Shown piece after piece: positions 1 to 7,792 of a DNA stretch of 29,574 nt; position 1 is the first letter of the stretch, and each line of letters starts with the position of its first letter. The position numbers and the translations under genes are program-made. Origin of the DNA: an uncultured Dorea sp. (lineage in GTDB: Bacteria; Bacillota; Clostridia; Lachnospirales; Lachnospiraceae); the NCBI GenBank assembly GCA_910584265.1, contig CAJTZE010000012.1, positions 41,043-70,616 of the forward strand, given 5' to 3'. The notes beneath the pieces were generated by a model that was given only the letters and a program-made list of their open reading frames with translations, made no database searches and was not told the origin of the DNA.

Positions 1-1340
1 TCATACAATTTTCCCGCTTTTTCGTACTCTGCTACATAATATAATAAATAAGCAGTATCAAATATAAATCTGACCTGTTTAATATCCCTTCCTATGCCCA
101 GCTTCACAATCATATTTTCAGCAAAAGGAATAAATTTCTGACATTCCAAAGCCGAACCATACTCTGGTATTTTAAGACGCTTTTGGCATTCTTCCATTAA
201 TACCGGATGCATTTCTGCACTGGGTTTCACTTTCTCATAAATAAACTGTGCAAATACGGGATGCATACTATAGCTTTCCTGACTCGGATCGAACTGCAAC
301 CATCCCTTTTGATATAACTCAATCAGAATATCATCGTCTTCATTAACTCCTGCATCTGCAAGCAACCATTCATTACATGTCTCCGCTGCCAATGCGATAT
401 ATGGGAACACAGAAAATGCCTCTAAAATGTTCTGCTCTGCTTCCGTCAACCTAGACATATCATATAACACTTCATAGGACTTCTGGATATCGATAACCTC
501 TCCATTCTTACGAAATTGTAGCCGGAAACCTTTTTTCTCCAATTCTTCCCTAAGTCTTTTTACTGTCCAGAGTTTTGTTCTTGCCATATGTGCCAGTAAT
601 TCCACAGTAATGGTATGTCTCCCCGCAAGTTTCTCTATGACATATTCCAAATCTTGAACATCTTCTGGCATTACCCTTCCTCCACTGTCCTCAAATCGGA
701 TCCGCTCATAAAGTTCCCTGCACTCATCTATACAAAGAAATCCTATCCGATACACTTCAAATTCATCACTAATTGCAGCCTGCCTGGATGTTAAAATTAC
801 CGCCCCCGGAATTGTCCTTAATCTATCCAACCCTCCATCTTCCCTTATCAGCTTATTTACATTATCAACAAACAAAAGCAGTTTCCCATCTGACGCCAGA
901 TATTCCAATTCCCTCCATGCCGCCTTCCGATTCATTTCCGGGCTCTCCTGCTTTTTATATTTCAAACATCTTTGAATGCTGTTATCCATATCTCCATCAT
1001 ACTCAATATATCCGATATGCCGAAACAATCCATTCCCATCCTCTGCATGCTGATTTGAATATTCTTCAAACAATTTCCTGCAGATATGCGTCTTCCCAAT
1101 TCCACCCATGCCACTGACAAGAACAGATTTTCGCTTTTTTTCTATTCGCTGACGTAATTCATCCAGTTCTGTTTCACGACCGGTAAAGTAAGAGACTGGC
1201 TTTATATTGGTATTATGGGTGACAATAAATTCCCGTTCTTCTTCCCGAAACATGGAAGTATAATAATTATTTGTCTGATTACCACCTATATAATCGTTCA
1301 TATTACAATGTACAACATCATTATCTATGCCTGGTTTCAT
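1..1340 (-). CDS. STAND/NB-ARC ATPase, defence sensor (3' end cut off by window edge)
   Basis: A continuous frame starts at ATG 1340 (SD AAGGGAG) and has no stop before the window edge (446 codons visible). Seen: an N-terminal segment (residues about 1-28) that matches the start of the upstream TIR protein, with DYIGGNQTNNYY at residues 16-27; a linker; YFTGRETELDEL preceding the ATPase; a P-loop GMGGIGKT at residues 77-84; a Walker B LLLFVDNV; a sensor-like VILTSR; then helical winged-helix-like sequence, with TPR-like sequence (AEYEKAGKLY) beginning at the edge. This is the layout of STAND (NLR-like) ATPases, which in bacteria oligomerise on sensing phage or other triggers and activate an effector. 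It lies 19 bp downstream of the TIR gene, so they are probably one operon. The missing C-terminus would carry the sensor repeats. Family assignment is strong; the defence role is inferred. Confidence 0.85.
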   Translation of the reverse strand, partial: MKPGIDNDVVHCNMNDYIGGNQTNNYYTSMFREEEREFIVTHNTNIKPVSYFTGRETELDELRQRIEKKRKSVLVSGMGGIGKTHICRKLFEEYSNQHAEDGNGLFRHIGYIEYDGDMDNSIQRCLKYKKQESPEMNRKAAWRELEYLASDGKLLLFVDNVNKLIREDGGLDRLRTIPGAVILTSRQAAISDEFEVYRIGFLCIDECRELYERIRFEDSGGRVMPEDVQDLEYVIEKLAGRHTITVELLAHMARTKLWTVKRLREELEKKGFRLQFRKNGEVIDIQKSYEVLYDMSRLTEAEQNILEAFSVFPYIALAAETCNEWLLADAGVNEDDDILIELYQKGWLQFDPSQESYSMHPVFAQFIYEKVKPSAEMHPVLMEECQKRLKIPEYGSALECQKFIPFAENMIVKLGIGRDIKQVRFIFDTAYLLYYVAEYEKAGKLY

Positions 1341-1359
1341 AGCAATCTCCCTTTCTCTA

Positions 1360-2013
1360 TCAGTGTTCTAATATAGCTTTCTCTATCTGAATTTCTACCT
1401 CTTGAATATCTGGATTATTCCTGTCAGCAACTATACTCAAAAATTCCCCAATAGAAGACGCTATATTTTTATAACATTTTAAATCTGCCGCCAGTTCTGC
1501 AGCATTAGATATATCTATTCCCTTTATAGCAGTCTCCAGCTCTTCACATTCCTTCTGCCAATACTCAATATACTCCACGCGCTTCAGCGGATTATAAATG
1601 CCATGCTCCACGACGGCCGGAAATATCCTATCCACATATTCCTGCTCCTTCATAATCTCTGTAACTTCAAACATACAATTCTTGGATTTTAAGTACAAAT
1701 CACTGACAATAAGAACTGCATAATCTTGCTGACGTATGCCTTTCATAAAGTCCCGAATACTTTTCCATGGACCAATATCACGCACATCTCTTTTCACAGA
1801 TATACTAGGAATCCCTGACAGATGCTTATCAATCCTATCCGCAATTTTCCCATCATGCCAGTTGTAAGATAGAAAGATTGTTTTGTTCTCCTTACCATCT
1901 TCCTTATCTGCTTCTGGTTGAGAAATATAATAATGATTTACAATACTATTTCCACCCACATAATTACCATTTATTGAAACATCTTTCAACTTATTATTAA
2001 TTCCTTTCCCCAT
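1360..2013 (-). CDS. TIR-domain effector protein
   Basis: 217 aa, ATG start with SD AGGAGG. Seen: an N-terminal segment with NYVGGNSIVNHYY (residues 17-29) that matches the N-terminus of the adjacent STAND ATPase; an acidic linker (about 30-43); then a TIR domain from about residue 45, with the opening strand TIFLSYNWHD, a central region ending ISVKRD, an IRQQDYAVLIVSDLYLKSKNC strand/helix, and CMFEVTEI, where Glu116 fits the catalytic Glu of NAD+-consuming TIRs. The C-terminal about 70 residues are helical with no family I recognise. TIR effectors of bacterial immune systems cleave NAD+ or make cyclic-ADP-ribose signals. First gene of the probable two-gene operon. Composition is more AT-rich than the transfer genes, consistent with cargo acquired separately. 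The domain call is firm; NADase activity is inferred. Confidence 0.88.
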   Translation of the reverse strand: MGKGINNKLKDVSINGNYVGGNSIVNHYYISQPEADKEDGKENKTIFLSYNWHDGKIADRIDKHLSGIPSISVKRDVRDIGPWKSIRDFMKGIRQQDYAVLIVSDLYLKSKNCMFEVTEIMKEQEYVDRIFPAVVEHGIYNPLKRVEYIEYWQKECEELETAIKGIDISNAAELAADLKCYKNIASSIGEFLSIVADRNNPDIQEVEIQIEKAILEH

Positions 2014-2039
2014 AGCATGTCCTCCTAGCTTTTTCTTTT

Positions 2040-2068
2040 ATAATACAGCAAAAATCTCCAAAAGAAAA
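2040..2068 (-). promoter_or_regulatory. possible promoter of the TIR-STAND operon
   Basis: On the minus strand TTTTCT and TATTAT are separated by 17 bp, 27 bp upstream of the TIR start codon. The -10 is good and the -35 weak. This is the only promoter-like pair I saw between the transfer genes and the TIR gene. Confidence 0.3.
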
Positions 2069-2099
2069 CATTCATCTACATAACTTTATACCCTCTGAT

Positions 2100-2155
2100 T
2101 ACCCCATATTTCGCCTTTTTCCGCTTATGCTGCCAAATCAGGCAAATATGGGGTA
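2100..2155. repeat. long inverted repeat between VirD4 and the TIR gene
   Basis: Arms at 2100-2115 (TACCCCATATTTCGCC) and 2141-2155 (GGCAAATATGGGGTA) match except for one extra base, with a 25-bp loop. There is no T-run after either arm, so it is not a normal intrinsic terminator. It sits exactly where the GC-richer transfer genes give way to the AT-richer defence pair. It could be a protein-binding site, a cruciform or a relic of insertion. Confidence 0.6.
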
Positions 2156-2179
2156 GTAAGCAAATACATCCATAGTCTG

Positions 2180-4438
2180 TTATCTCCGACACGAATTAGA
2201 AAACTGGAATGCCCTCCTGTACTGGTTCATTTTCACCACGTCATGCAGGCAGAAGTACATCTTTATCTGCTCATCCGTAAGGCCTGCTTCCATTCCTGCT
2301 ATGATTTCTTCCGTTTCTTCTGCGGAAAGCTCTGAAGCATATCTGAGCAGGCATTCTAACGCAGTCCCTGACATATTCCATTCCGACAGCTCCGTACCGG
2401 ATTTCGGTACGATTTTTTTCTTCTCCTCCTCCCTCATCATAATCACATCCTCCGGCAGTTCTCCCTCCTCATCCACAGCATCGGATATCTGATACATGCA
2501 TTCTTGGAATGCCCGCACTGCATCTTCCTCTGTCGGCTCCGGCTTCTTAAAATTCATATACAGGAAATCCATCTCATCCATATTAGCCATAAGGATAGAT
2601 GGGTCTTTTTTTGACGCCTCTTCGTAAAAATGGAAATCCTCTTCTGAAAGATATTCTATGCTGGATGAATACACGATTGTTCTATACTCCCGCTTTACTC
2701 CATTAAATACAACACGCACAGGATGCACATAGCCGTCCCCGCATATTTTCCCGGACTCCAGCCAGGCTTCATTCCTATATTTCCATGGAAGATTTTTCTT
2801 ATCATATAAGGGCTTTTCGTGCTCCAATAAAATAATGCAGTCATCTTCCGGAAGCTCCCGGATCTGATCAGCCGTCATTAGGGATGCGCCTGTCCTTGAG
2901 TTCTGTAAGTTACTGCTTCCATGGCTTCCCAGACCGATATGCTCCGTTCTGGAATCGATGGTCGCTTTATTGAGCATATCGCTGAGCCACTGATGCGTAG
3001 AATGCGCCGACGGCCCTGACCCCAAATAGATCACGGCCGCACAGTTGCCGTTAAATATCTCCCATTTATCATTAGGAAACAGGGTCTTGATCTGTGCCAG
3101 GTCCTGCAGGATTGGGACAATGGACATATTTCTGCTTCGGATCTCGCCAAGCAGAACCTCTGTCTCTGCCGGTTTCGGCCCTGCATAAAACTCATCCGCC
3201 CACAGGCGGACATGGACCGGCAGGGCTCCTCCTTTACAATCATTATCCGCAATATCACATAACACACGGAACATCTGCGTATAAAACATATTGATGAAGA
3301 GGTTATAGGAAGTATCCCTTGAGCGCATTACAAGAAACAGCGCTGTTTTCTTCTTGGGATTGCCGCCGGCTCCAAGCCCCAGCGATGGGATATCAATATC
3401 ATCATCTTCAAATATCCTCCTGATCTCTGGCAGGTCAAACAGCTGTAACTGCGCGTTTACCATAATAATAATGGAACGTACCGTTTCTGCCGCACCCTCC
3501 TTCAGTTTGCGGTAATACTTGACAGGCATATAGTCCGGTCCATACTCTTCCGCAAGCTCCTCCATTTTCTTCTGAAGCAGGGTAGTCCCCGTTTCGGAAT
3601 CGACTATTATAGACTCCATATTTACCAATTCCAGAATATCGTTCATAGTTGCTTTGTATGACGGATCATTCTGCTCTTTTAAATAGACATATTCAAACAT
3701 GGACAGCAGATAAAGCCTTACCCCGTCATCCCAGAAAGGGTCTCCTTTCATGGCGTCCGGCGGCCTGACGGATGCCTGTATATTTGTGATCAGGCCGATC
3801 AGGTCAGACTCGTCCTTTACATATTTAAATGGATTATACCTGTCCGATTCCAGAGGGTTTTTCAAGTTAAATACTTTTACGGTAACCCCCTTCTTCTTCA
3901 GATACTTACCATGCTTTTTCAGCAGGTCGCCTTTGATATCCAGGATCACATTTGTACAGGACGCTTCCAGGATATTCGGGGTGACCACGGATGTTGATTT
4001 AAATGAACCGGAACCGCCGACCACCAGAACATTCATATTAGACAGCGCCTCTGAAGATACTGCAATATTATGGCTCAGATAAGTATTAAATACATTCTCC
4101 GGATCCTTCTTCTGCTTTTGCAGCCTTTTCCCGGACTCCTCAGCATTTCCCCACTCCGCGGTTCCATGTTCTATATCAAAATGAAAATCACGGTAATAGA
4201 TCAAAAAATACGAAACCGCCATCAGCCAGAGGATCAAGGCAGTTCCCATTACGGCCGGCGTTTTCTCATGAAACCAGCTCTGAAATGGATGTGACAGGAT
4301 CTCCATCAGCTTATCCTGATAATTGTACAGCGTAACCCCGTCCAGTTTAAAAAGCCCGCCTGCGTAATAGGCCAGAATTTCAGCCATTACCAGAAGCAGG
4401 AGCAGCAGCCCCCACGGCGTTTTTTTCTTCTGAATCAA
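2180..4438 (-). CDS. virD4: VirD4/TraG-family type IV coupling protein with C-terminal extension
   Basis: 752 aa. Couples the relaxosome to the mating channel as a hexameric membrane ATPase. Seen: two N-terminal membrane segments (about 10-28 and 62-81), P-loop GGSGSFKST at residues 141-149, the strand VILDIKGDLL, and a Walker B region LWADEFYAGP near residue 413, all typical of VirD4/TraG. The start is TTG at 4438 (no ATG in that frame before codon 18), preceded by GGAGG and AAGGTG. The last about 100 residues go beyond a normal VirD4 and contain LSAEETEEIIAGMEAGLTDE, similar to short helical repeats found in other ICE proteins. The coding sequence for KSGTE there is a copy of the 17-bp palindrome (2394-2410) that elsewhere precedes genes, so this tail may be a fused small gene. 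Last gene of the transfer block. Confidence 0.93.
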   Translation of the reverse strand: MIQKKKTPWGLLLLLLVMAEILAYYAGGLFKLDGVTLYNYQDKLMEILSHPFQSWFHEKTPAVMGTALILWLMAVSYFLIYYRDFHFDIEHGTAEWGNAEESGKRLQKQKKDPENVFNTYLSHNIAVSSEALSNMNVLVVGGSGSFKSTSVVTPNILEASCTNVILDIKGDLLKKHGKYLKKKGVTVKVFNLKNPLESDRYNPFKYVKDESDLIGLITNIQASVRPPDAMKGDPFWDDGVRLYLLSMFEYVYLKEQNDPSYKATMNDILELVNMESIIVDSETGTTLLQKKMEELAEEYGPDYMPVKYYRKLKEGAAETVRSIIIMVNAQLQLFDLPEIRRIFEDDDIDIPSLGLGAGGNPKKKTALFLVMRSRDTSYNLFINMFYTQMFRVLCDIADNDCKGGALPVHVRLWADEFYAGPKPAETEVLLGEIRSRNMSIVPILQDLAQIKTLFPNDKWEIFNGNCAAVIYLGSGPSAHSTHQWLSDMLNKATIDSRTEHIGLGSHGSSNLQNSRTGASLMTADQIRELPEDDCIILLEHEKPLYDKKNLPWKYRNEAWLESGKICGDGYVHPVRVVFNGVKREYRTIVYSSSIEYLSEEDFHFYEEASKKDPSILMANMDEMDFLYMNFKKPEPTEEDAVRAFQECMYQISDAVDEEGELPEDVIMMREEEKKKIVPKSGTELSEWNMSGTALECLLRYASELSAEETEEIIAGMEAGLTDEQIKMYFCLHDVVKMNQYRRAFQFSNSCRR
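2394..2410. promoter_or_regulatory. 17-bp palindrome, copy 1 (inside virD4)
   Basis: GTACCGGATTTCGGTAC, identical to the intergenic copies but inside the virD4 frame. On the transcript it is followed by GGAG and, 14 nt later, an in-frame ATG that could start a 65-residue product. Probably a former intergenic site. Confidence 0.85.
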
Positions 4439-4466
4439 ACAATCACCTTCCTCCTTCTTAATATTT

Positions 4467-4483
4467 ATACCGGATTTCGGTAC
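4467..4483. promoter_or_regulatory. 17-bp palindrome, copy 2 (upstream of virD4)
   Basis: ATACCGGATTTCGGTAC, one mismatch in the outer base. It lies 28 bp before the virD4 TTG start, with SD AAGGAGG between. Confidence 0.85.
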
Positions 4484-4487
4484 GCTT

Positions 4488-5753
4488 TTATCTCACTTTT
4501 AATGGGTTTACCGGAGCCCTGACTGCCATCTCCGCTCTTTCAAGCGTTTTATCCAAAGGCTTTACGGAACCAGGCTTACGGCCTGCCTCCGCAAACACCT
4601 CTTTTGCAAGTTCTCCGCCTGTCCGTCGGTTTAATACCGATACAATGCTTTTATCCGCATTATATACCAAAGGCCTTCTGTCCTTCTGCAGAAATGCAAG
4701 ATAGGTCTTCCCGCCGTCTGCCAGGAAAACCCTGTCTGCGGGTATGCTCATAATCTGCTCATTGCCTCCCCATGTGCCGGGCAGGCGGCAGGTAAAATAC
4801 CCTTCCTGCAGGAGCTCTTCCCTCCCCCGGAAGGTCATCTTATCAACCAGAGCCTCTTTGTTAATGGAAACCATCACATAATCCGGATCCTGCATATACT
4901 CTTCATATTCCGGTGTGCTTCCACTCTTTATATGGTTCCCGTTCCGGTGCAGCACATTGGTTATTTCCTGCTGCAGGCTGCTCTGTCCGGCATTTTCATA
5001 CCTCTCATTTGCTTTCTTTATATCCTCTGACGCTGTATCAATATATCCTTCTCCGGTCATATTTCCAGTCCGGATATAAGCATCCAGCGTATCGGAAACT
5101 GTCATGTCTTTTACTTCTTCCCCGCCTTTTAACATATCTGCCTTAAACAGGCTGTACCAGTGCTCTGCCTTCTTTAAGTCGCTGTTTGCGATCATGTACT
5201 GGATATCGCCGTCACCTACATTTAGATCAGGAAGCTTCGCATAATTGATCCCGAGCATGAGGAAATCATTTTCTACTAATTCTTCTTTTCCCTCTAATGG
5301 TATGGATATTACACTGGTATTCCCATTTGTCAGGTTCCTGAGCAGGCGCTGCTCCTTCTCACCCCCTTTCATCAGCCCCATCAGGCGGCGTTCATACCAT
5401 GCCTGAAACTTGCCTTTATCCGGCTGGTATACAGCAATCTGGATATAGCCGTCATCTTTGTTCAGATCCGGCAGAACCGCATATCTGATACCCAGGGACT
5501 GCATTTCCTCCTGTAACTGCTCCATGTCCATTTCCGGCAGGTTGATAATGTCGTATTTGCCCTCCGTCGCTTTCATAAATGCGCTGATATCCTTAAACTG
5601 GCTTCTGCTGATTTTATGTTCTTTCATCATTCTTGCCAGGAACTGCACCAAGACGATTCCTGCCGCTGTAAATATCCTGTAAGCCGGATCCATGTAACGC
5701 GCCGCATCCTTGATATTCATGATTACCTGACGCATTTCATCCTGTTCATACAT
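4488..5753 (-). CDS. PcfB-like (DUF3801-like) protein with a duplicated domain
   Basis: 421 aa, ATG at 5753 with SD AAGGG. Residues about 70-130 and 145-205 are an internal duplication: both carry GI.YA.LPDLN..DG.IQ followed by a WY and LMKGG or MLKGG segment. The N-terminus has a hydrophobic helix (YRIFTAAGIVLVQFLARMM). In Tn1549-like ICEs a PcfB/DUF3801 protein is encoded next to VirD4 and is thought to help present the relaxosome to it; the hydrophobic N-terminus, the GI.YA pattern and the position immediately before virD4 fit. The C-terminal half (about 270-421) has a region reading FFTCRLPGTW-like and CxVLNRR-like strands that I do not recognise. The family call is by pattern and context only. 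Confidence 0.6.
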   Translation of the reverse strand: MYEQDEMRQVIMNIKDAARYMDPAYRIFTAAGIVLVQFLARMMKEHKISRSQFKDISAFMKATEGKYDIINLPEMDMEQLQEEMQSLGIRYAVLPDLNKDDGYIQIAVYQPDKGKFQAWYERRLMGLMKGGEKEQRLLRNLTNGNTSVISIPLEGKEELVENDFLMLGINYAKLPDLNVGDGDIQYMIANSDLKKAEHWYSLFKADMLKGGEEVKDMTVSDTLDAYIRTGNMTGEGYIDTASEDIKKANERYENAGQSSLQQEITNVLHRNGNHIKSGSTPEYEEYMQDPDYVMVSINKEALVDKMTFRGREELLQEGYFTCRLPGTWGGNEQIMSIPADRVFLADGGKTYLAFLQKDRRPLVYNADKSIVSVLNRRTGGELAKEVFAEAGRKPGSVKPLDKTLERAEMAVRAPVNPLKVR

Positions 5754-5771
5754 TTAACCACTTCCCTTCTG

Positions 5772-5788
5772 TTACTGGAATCCAGTGC
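5772..5788. promoter_or_regulatory. palindrome variant, copy 3
   Basis: TTACTGGAATCCAGTGC has the same 17-bp frame and centre as the main palindrome, with paired changes in both arms. It lies 18 bp upstream of the start of the 4488-5753 gene, just before its SD, and overlaps the preceding stop codon. Weaker match than the others. Confidence 0.45.
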
Positions 5789-6183
5789 TATATGCTTACG
5801 GCCTTAACTGTTTCCGCATTCTTTTTTACATGCTCTTCCGGCCTTTCTATGCCTGTTTCCTTTTCCCGGATCACTCTTTTTAAACTGTCATTTATCCCGC
5901 TGATCTTTTCCAAAAGGCTTTCTGTGAGTCTATGAAGCTCGCCGCTTGTATGCTTTGCCTCTATTTCCCCTTTAATCAGTTTATCTGGATATACGTGAAA
6001 GAAATTGCCAAGCATCAATGCTTCTATCTCATCCGGCAGCCGTTCCCCTGCCTCAATTTCATGAACGGAGCCGCGGTCTAACATTAAAAGGGAGCCAAGA
6101 TCTATCTCTCCCAGCCCCTCCCTTTTCCTAAGCTTCATAACCGCTAAACCGCACAGCTCCCGGTCCGCTGTTCTTTCAGCCAC
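5788..6183 (-). CDS. degenerate XRE-family helix-turn-helix protein
   Basis: 131 aa. GTG start at 6183 with SD AAGGAGG five bases upstream. Residues about 16-72 align with the Cro/CI (XRE) fold: LRKREGL, then LGSLLMLDRGSVHEIEAGE (recognition-helix region), LPDEIEALMLGNFF and VYPDKLI. The usual turn residues are partly changed (GEIDLGSLL in place of S.EDLA.LL), so it may bind DNA through a modified helix or have lost binding. The C-terminal about 55 residues form an amphipathic/coiled helix likely used for dimerisation. XRE dimers bind palindromes, and it is the only DNA-binding regulator of that type in the window, so it is a candidate ligand for the repeated 17-bp palindrome; this is inference. 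Confidence 0.65.
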   Translation of the reverse strand: MAERTADRELCGLAVMKLRKREGLGEIDLGSLLMLDRGSVHEIEAGERLPDEIEALMLGNFFHVYPDKLIKGEIEAKHTSGELHRLTESLLEKISGINDSLKRVIREKETGIERPEEHVKKNAETVKAVSI

Positions 6184-6198
6184 TTTTTCCTCCTTCCT

Positions 6199-6215
6199 GC
6201 ACCGGAATCCGGCAC
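6199..6215. promoter_or_regulatory. palindrome variant, copy 4
   Basis: GCACCGGAATCCGGCAC, same centre and position as the main palindrome with paired changes. It lies 15 bp before the XRE-like gene's GTG start and directly abuts its SD. Confidence 0.6.
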
Positions 6216-6226
6216 ATTTATAACCT

Positions 6227-7498
6227 CTATAATTTCGGAGAATCGAATTTCTTCCCCTGTACCTTTGTGTTTTCCTGATATCTGGATAAATCCTTTCCCG
6301 TCAGGTCAAACTGATCCAGAAAGCTTTCCTGGATCTCTATATCGCAGTTTCCTTTCTGAAAATTAAGATATTTTTCAACTCCCAGGATCTGGCTTTCCCT
6401 CTTCAGCTGTTCAAGCTGTCCATATTTAAATGTTCCGGAAGGAATTGTCTGTACCCCGGTTCCTGCGGTTTCAATAATCCGTTTCATATTTCCGCTTACC
6501 TCTGCCGCTGATTTCTGCGGTACAGGCGGAATCTCGGTAAACGGCATAGTCAGAAGTCCCCTGCCTTTCTCATAAAGCATAACATTGTCTGAAAGCTGCT
6601 CCTGCTCATTTACCTGCATCCTGTTAATCTCCGCTGTCAATGTCTTTAGGGCATCCAGATCTATATTCACTGCTGAAGCAGGAAGTACGATACATTCATG
6701 TACACTGCTTGGGAATACATAATAGTCATCCCCAAATAGTTCTCCCAGCTTCTCTTTGACCCCTGGGTAGAACAGACACGATGATCCAAATGCCCCTTTT
6801 TCATTTGACAGGACATACATATTTAGTCCTCCGTTTACTGGCTCCAGCCGTGCTATATCCTCCAGTCTTGTTTGTACCACAGACAGAGCATTTTCCTCTC
6901 CCGTCAGCATCCTCTCCATTACCGCATCGATGCTGCCAAAGACTGCCGGATGAATACGCATTTCATTCTCTATTGCATCTGCTTCCATCTGTCCCAATCC
7001 GCATCCCCACTGCTCCATCATCTGATCAGTAATGTTAACTGTATATGCCTCTTCTTCAGTTTCCAATGCATAAACAACAAATGTTTTAGCAAGGCCGTTC
7101 CCAACCGGCACGTACGGCTTATCCTGCAGCCATTCATGATTTCTCTGAATCTCCACAATACGCAGTCCCAGCCTCTGCTTTACTCTTTCGTAATCCAACA
7201 GCTCCCAGTCCTCCGGTTTCACTGCCTGCATCTGTATCGTGACCTGCTCATATAAGTCAACAATATCACCTGCAGCCTGAAGCACTGTACATCTCCCCTG
7301 AACATAACGCCCATACTGTTCTTCCAAAGAAATGGAAGGGACAGCCCGGTCCTCTTCCGCTCCGATATAGATGTAATACTGCTTTGTATCATTATTTTTT
7401 ATTTTCTCTTCCAGCCGGACATCCAGCTCCTCAGCAAGCCCTATTCGGACATAATCTGTTACCTGTTTTGCAAATTCTTCTTTCGGCATTAACGGCAT
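6227..7498 (-). CDS. DUF5688 family protein
   Basis: 423 aa, ATG at 7498 immediately after the stop of the 40-aa ORF, with the SD (AAGGAGG) inside that ORF, so translation is probably coupled. Seen: an N-terminal region MPKEEFAKQVTDYV; a middle region with NHEWLQDKPYV; a region around residues 225-275 reading NGGLNMYVLSNEKGAFGSS and YYVFPSSVHECIVLP, characteristic of DUF5688 proteins common in Clostridia ICEs. The C-terminus adds about 130 residues ending in SRYQENTKVQGKKF. No signal peptide or membrane segment; cytoplasmic. The function of the family is unknown and the sequence shows no catalytic motif I recognise. Confidence 0.8.
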   Translation of the reverse strand: MPLMPKEEFAKQVTDYVRIGLAEELDVRLEEKIKNNDTKQYYIYIGAEEDRAVPSISLEEQYGRYVQGRCTVLQAAGDIVDLYEQVTIQMQAVKPEDWELLDYERVKQRLGLRIVEIQRNHEWLQDKPYVPVGNGLAKTFVVYALETEEEAYTVNITDQMMEQWGCGLGQMEADAIENEMRIHPAVFGSIDAVMERMLTGEENALSVVQTRLEDIARLEPVNGGLNMYVLSNEKGAFGSSCLFYPGVKEKLGELFGDDYYVFPSSVHECIVLPASAVNIDLDALKTLTAEINRMQVNEQEQLSDNVMLYEKGRGLLTMPFTEIPPVPQKSAAEVSGNMKRIIETAGTGVQTIPSGTFKYGQLEQLKRESQILGVEKYLNFQKGNCDIEIQESFLDQFDLTGKDLSRYQENTKVQGKKFDSPKL

Positions 7499-7621
7499 TT
7501 ATTTTTCCTCCTTCCTGCTGTTACGCTTCATACATTCCCTGACCGCCTTTTCATAAGCGGCTAACCGGTCTTTTCTTTCTTCCTTTCCTGACTGCTCTGC
7601 TTCCATAATAATCTGTTTCAT
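7499..7621 (-). CDS. 40-aa charged hypothetical protein
   Basis: Starts at ATG 7621 with SD AAAGGAG. A longer in-frame start at 7690 is unlikely because it would translate through the 17-bp palindrome and lacks an SD. The product is a single charged helix (MKQIIMEAEQSGKEERKDRL...). It overlaps the SD of the DUF5688 gene and may act partly as a translational coupler. Confidence 0.6.
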   Translation of the reverse strand: MKQIIMEAEQSGKEERKDRLAAYEKAVRECMKRNSRKEEK

Positions 7622-7642
7622 TTTGTTCTCCTTTCTTTCTCT

Positions 7643-7659
7643 GTACCGGATTTCGGTAC
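7643..7659. promoter_or_regulatory. 17-bp palindrome, copy 5
   Basis: GTACCGGATTTCGGTAC with flanking T/A extending the arms. It lies 21 bp before the ATG of the 40-aa ORF, just 5' of its SD. Confidence 0.9.
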
Positions 7660-7792
7660 ATTGCCATAGTTTCAATTTTATTTCACACAATGTCTTTTCT
7701 GATGGGCTGCATGACCTGCCTTATTTTCCCTCACCTCGTTTCAATTGGATATTTTATCTTTCAGCTCCCATCCTACAGGCACCGTAGAAACC

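Noticed and set aside
773..1117. 114-aa plus-strand open frame
   Set aside because: Opposite the P-loop region of the STAND ATPase; no SD and no recognisable domain.
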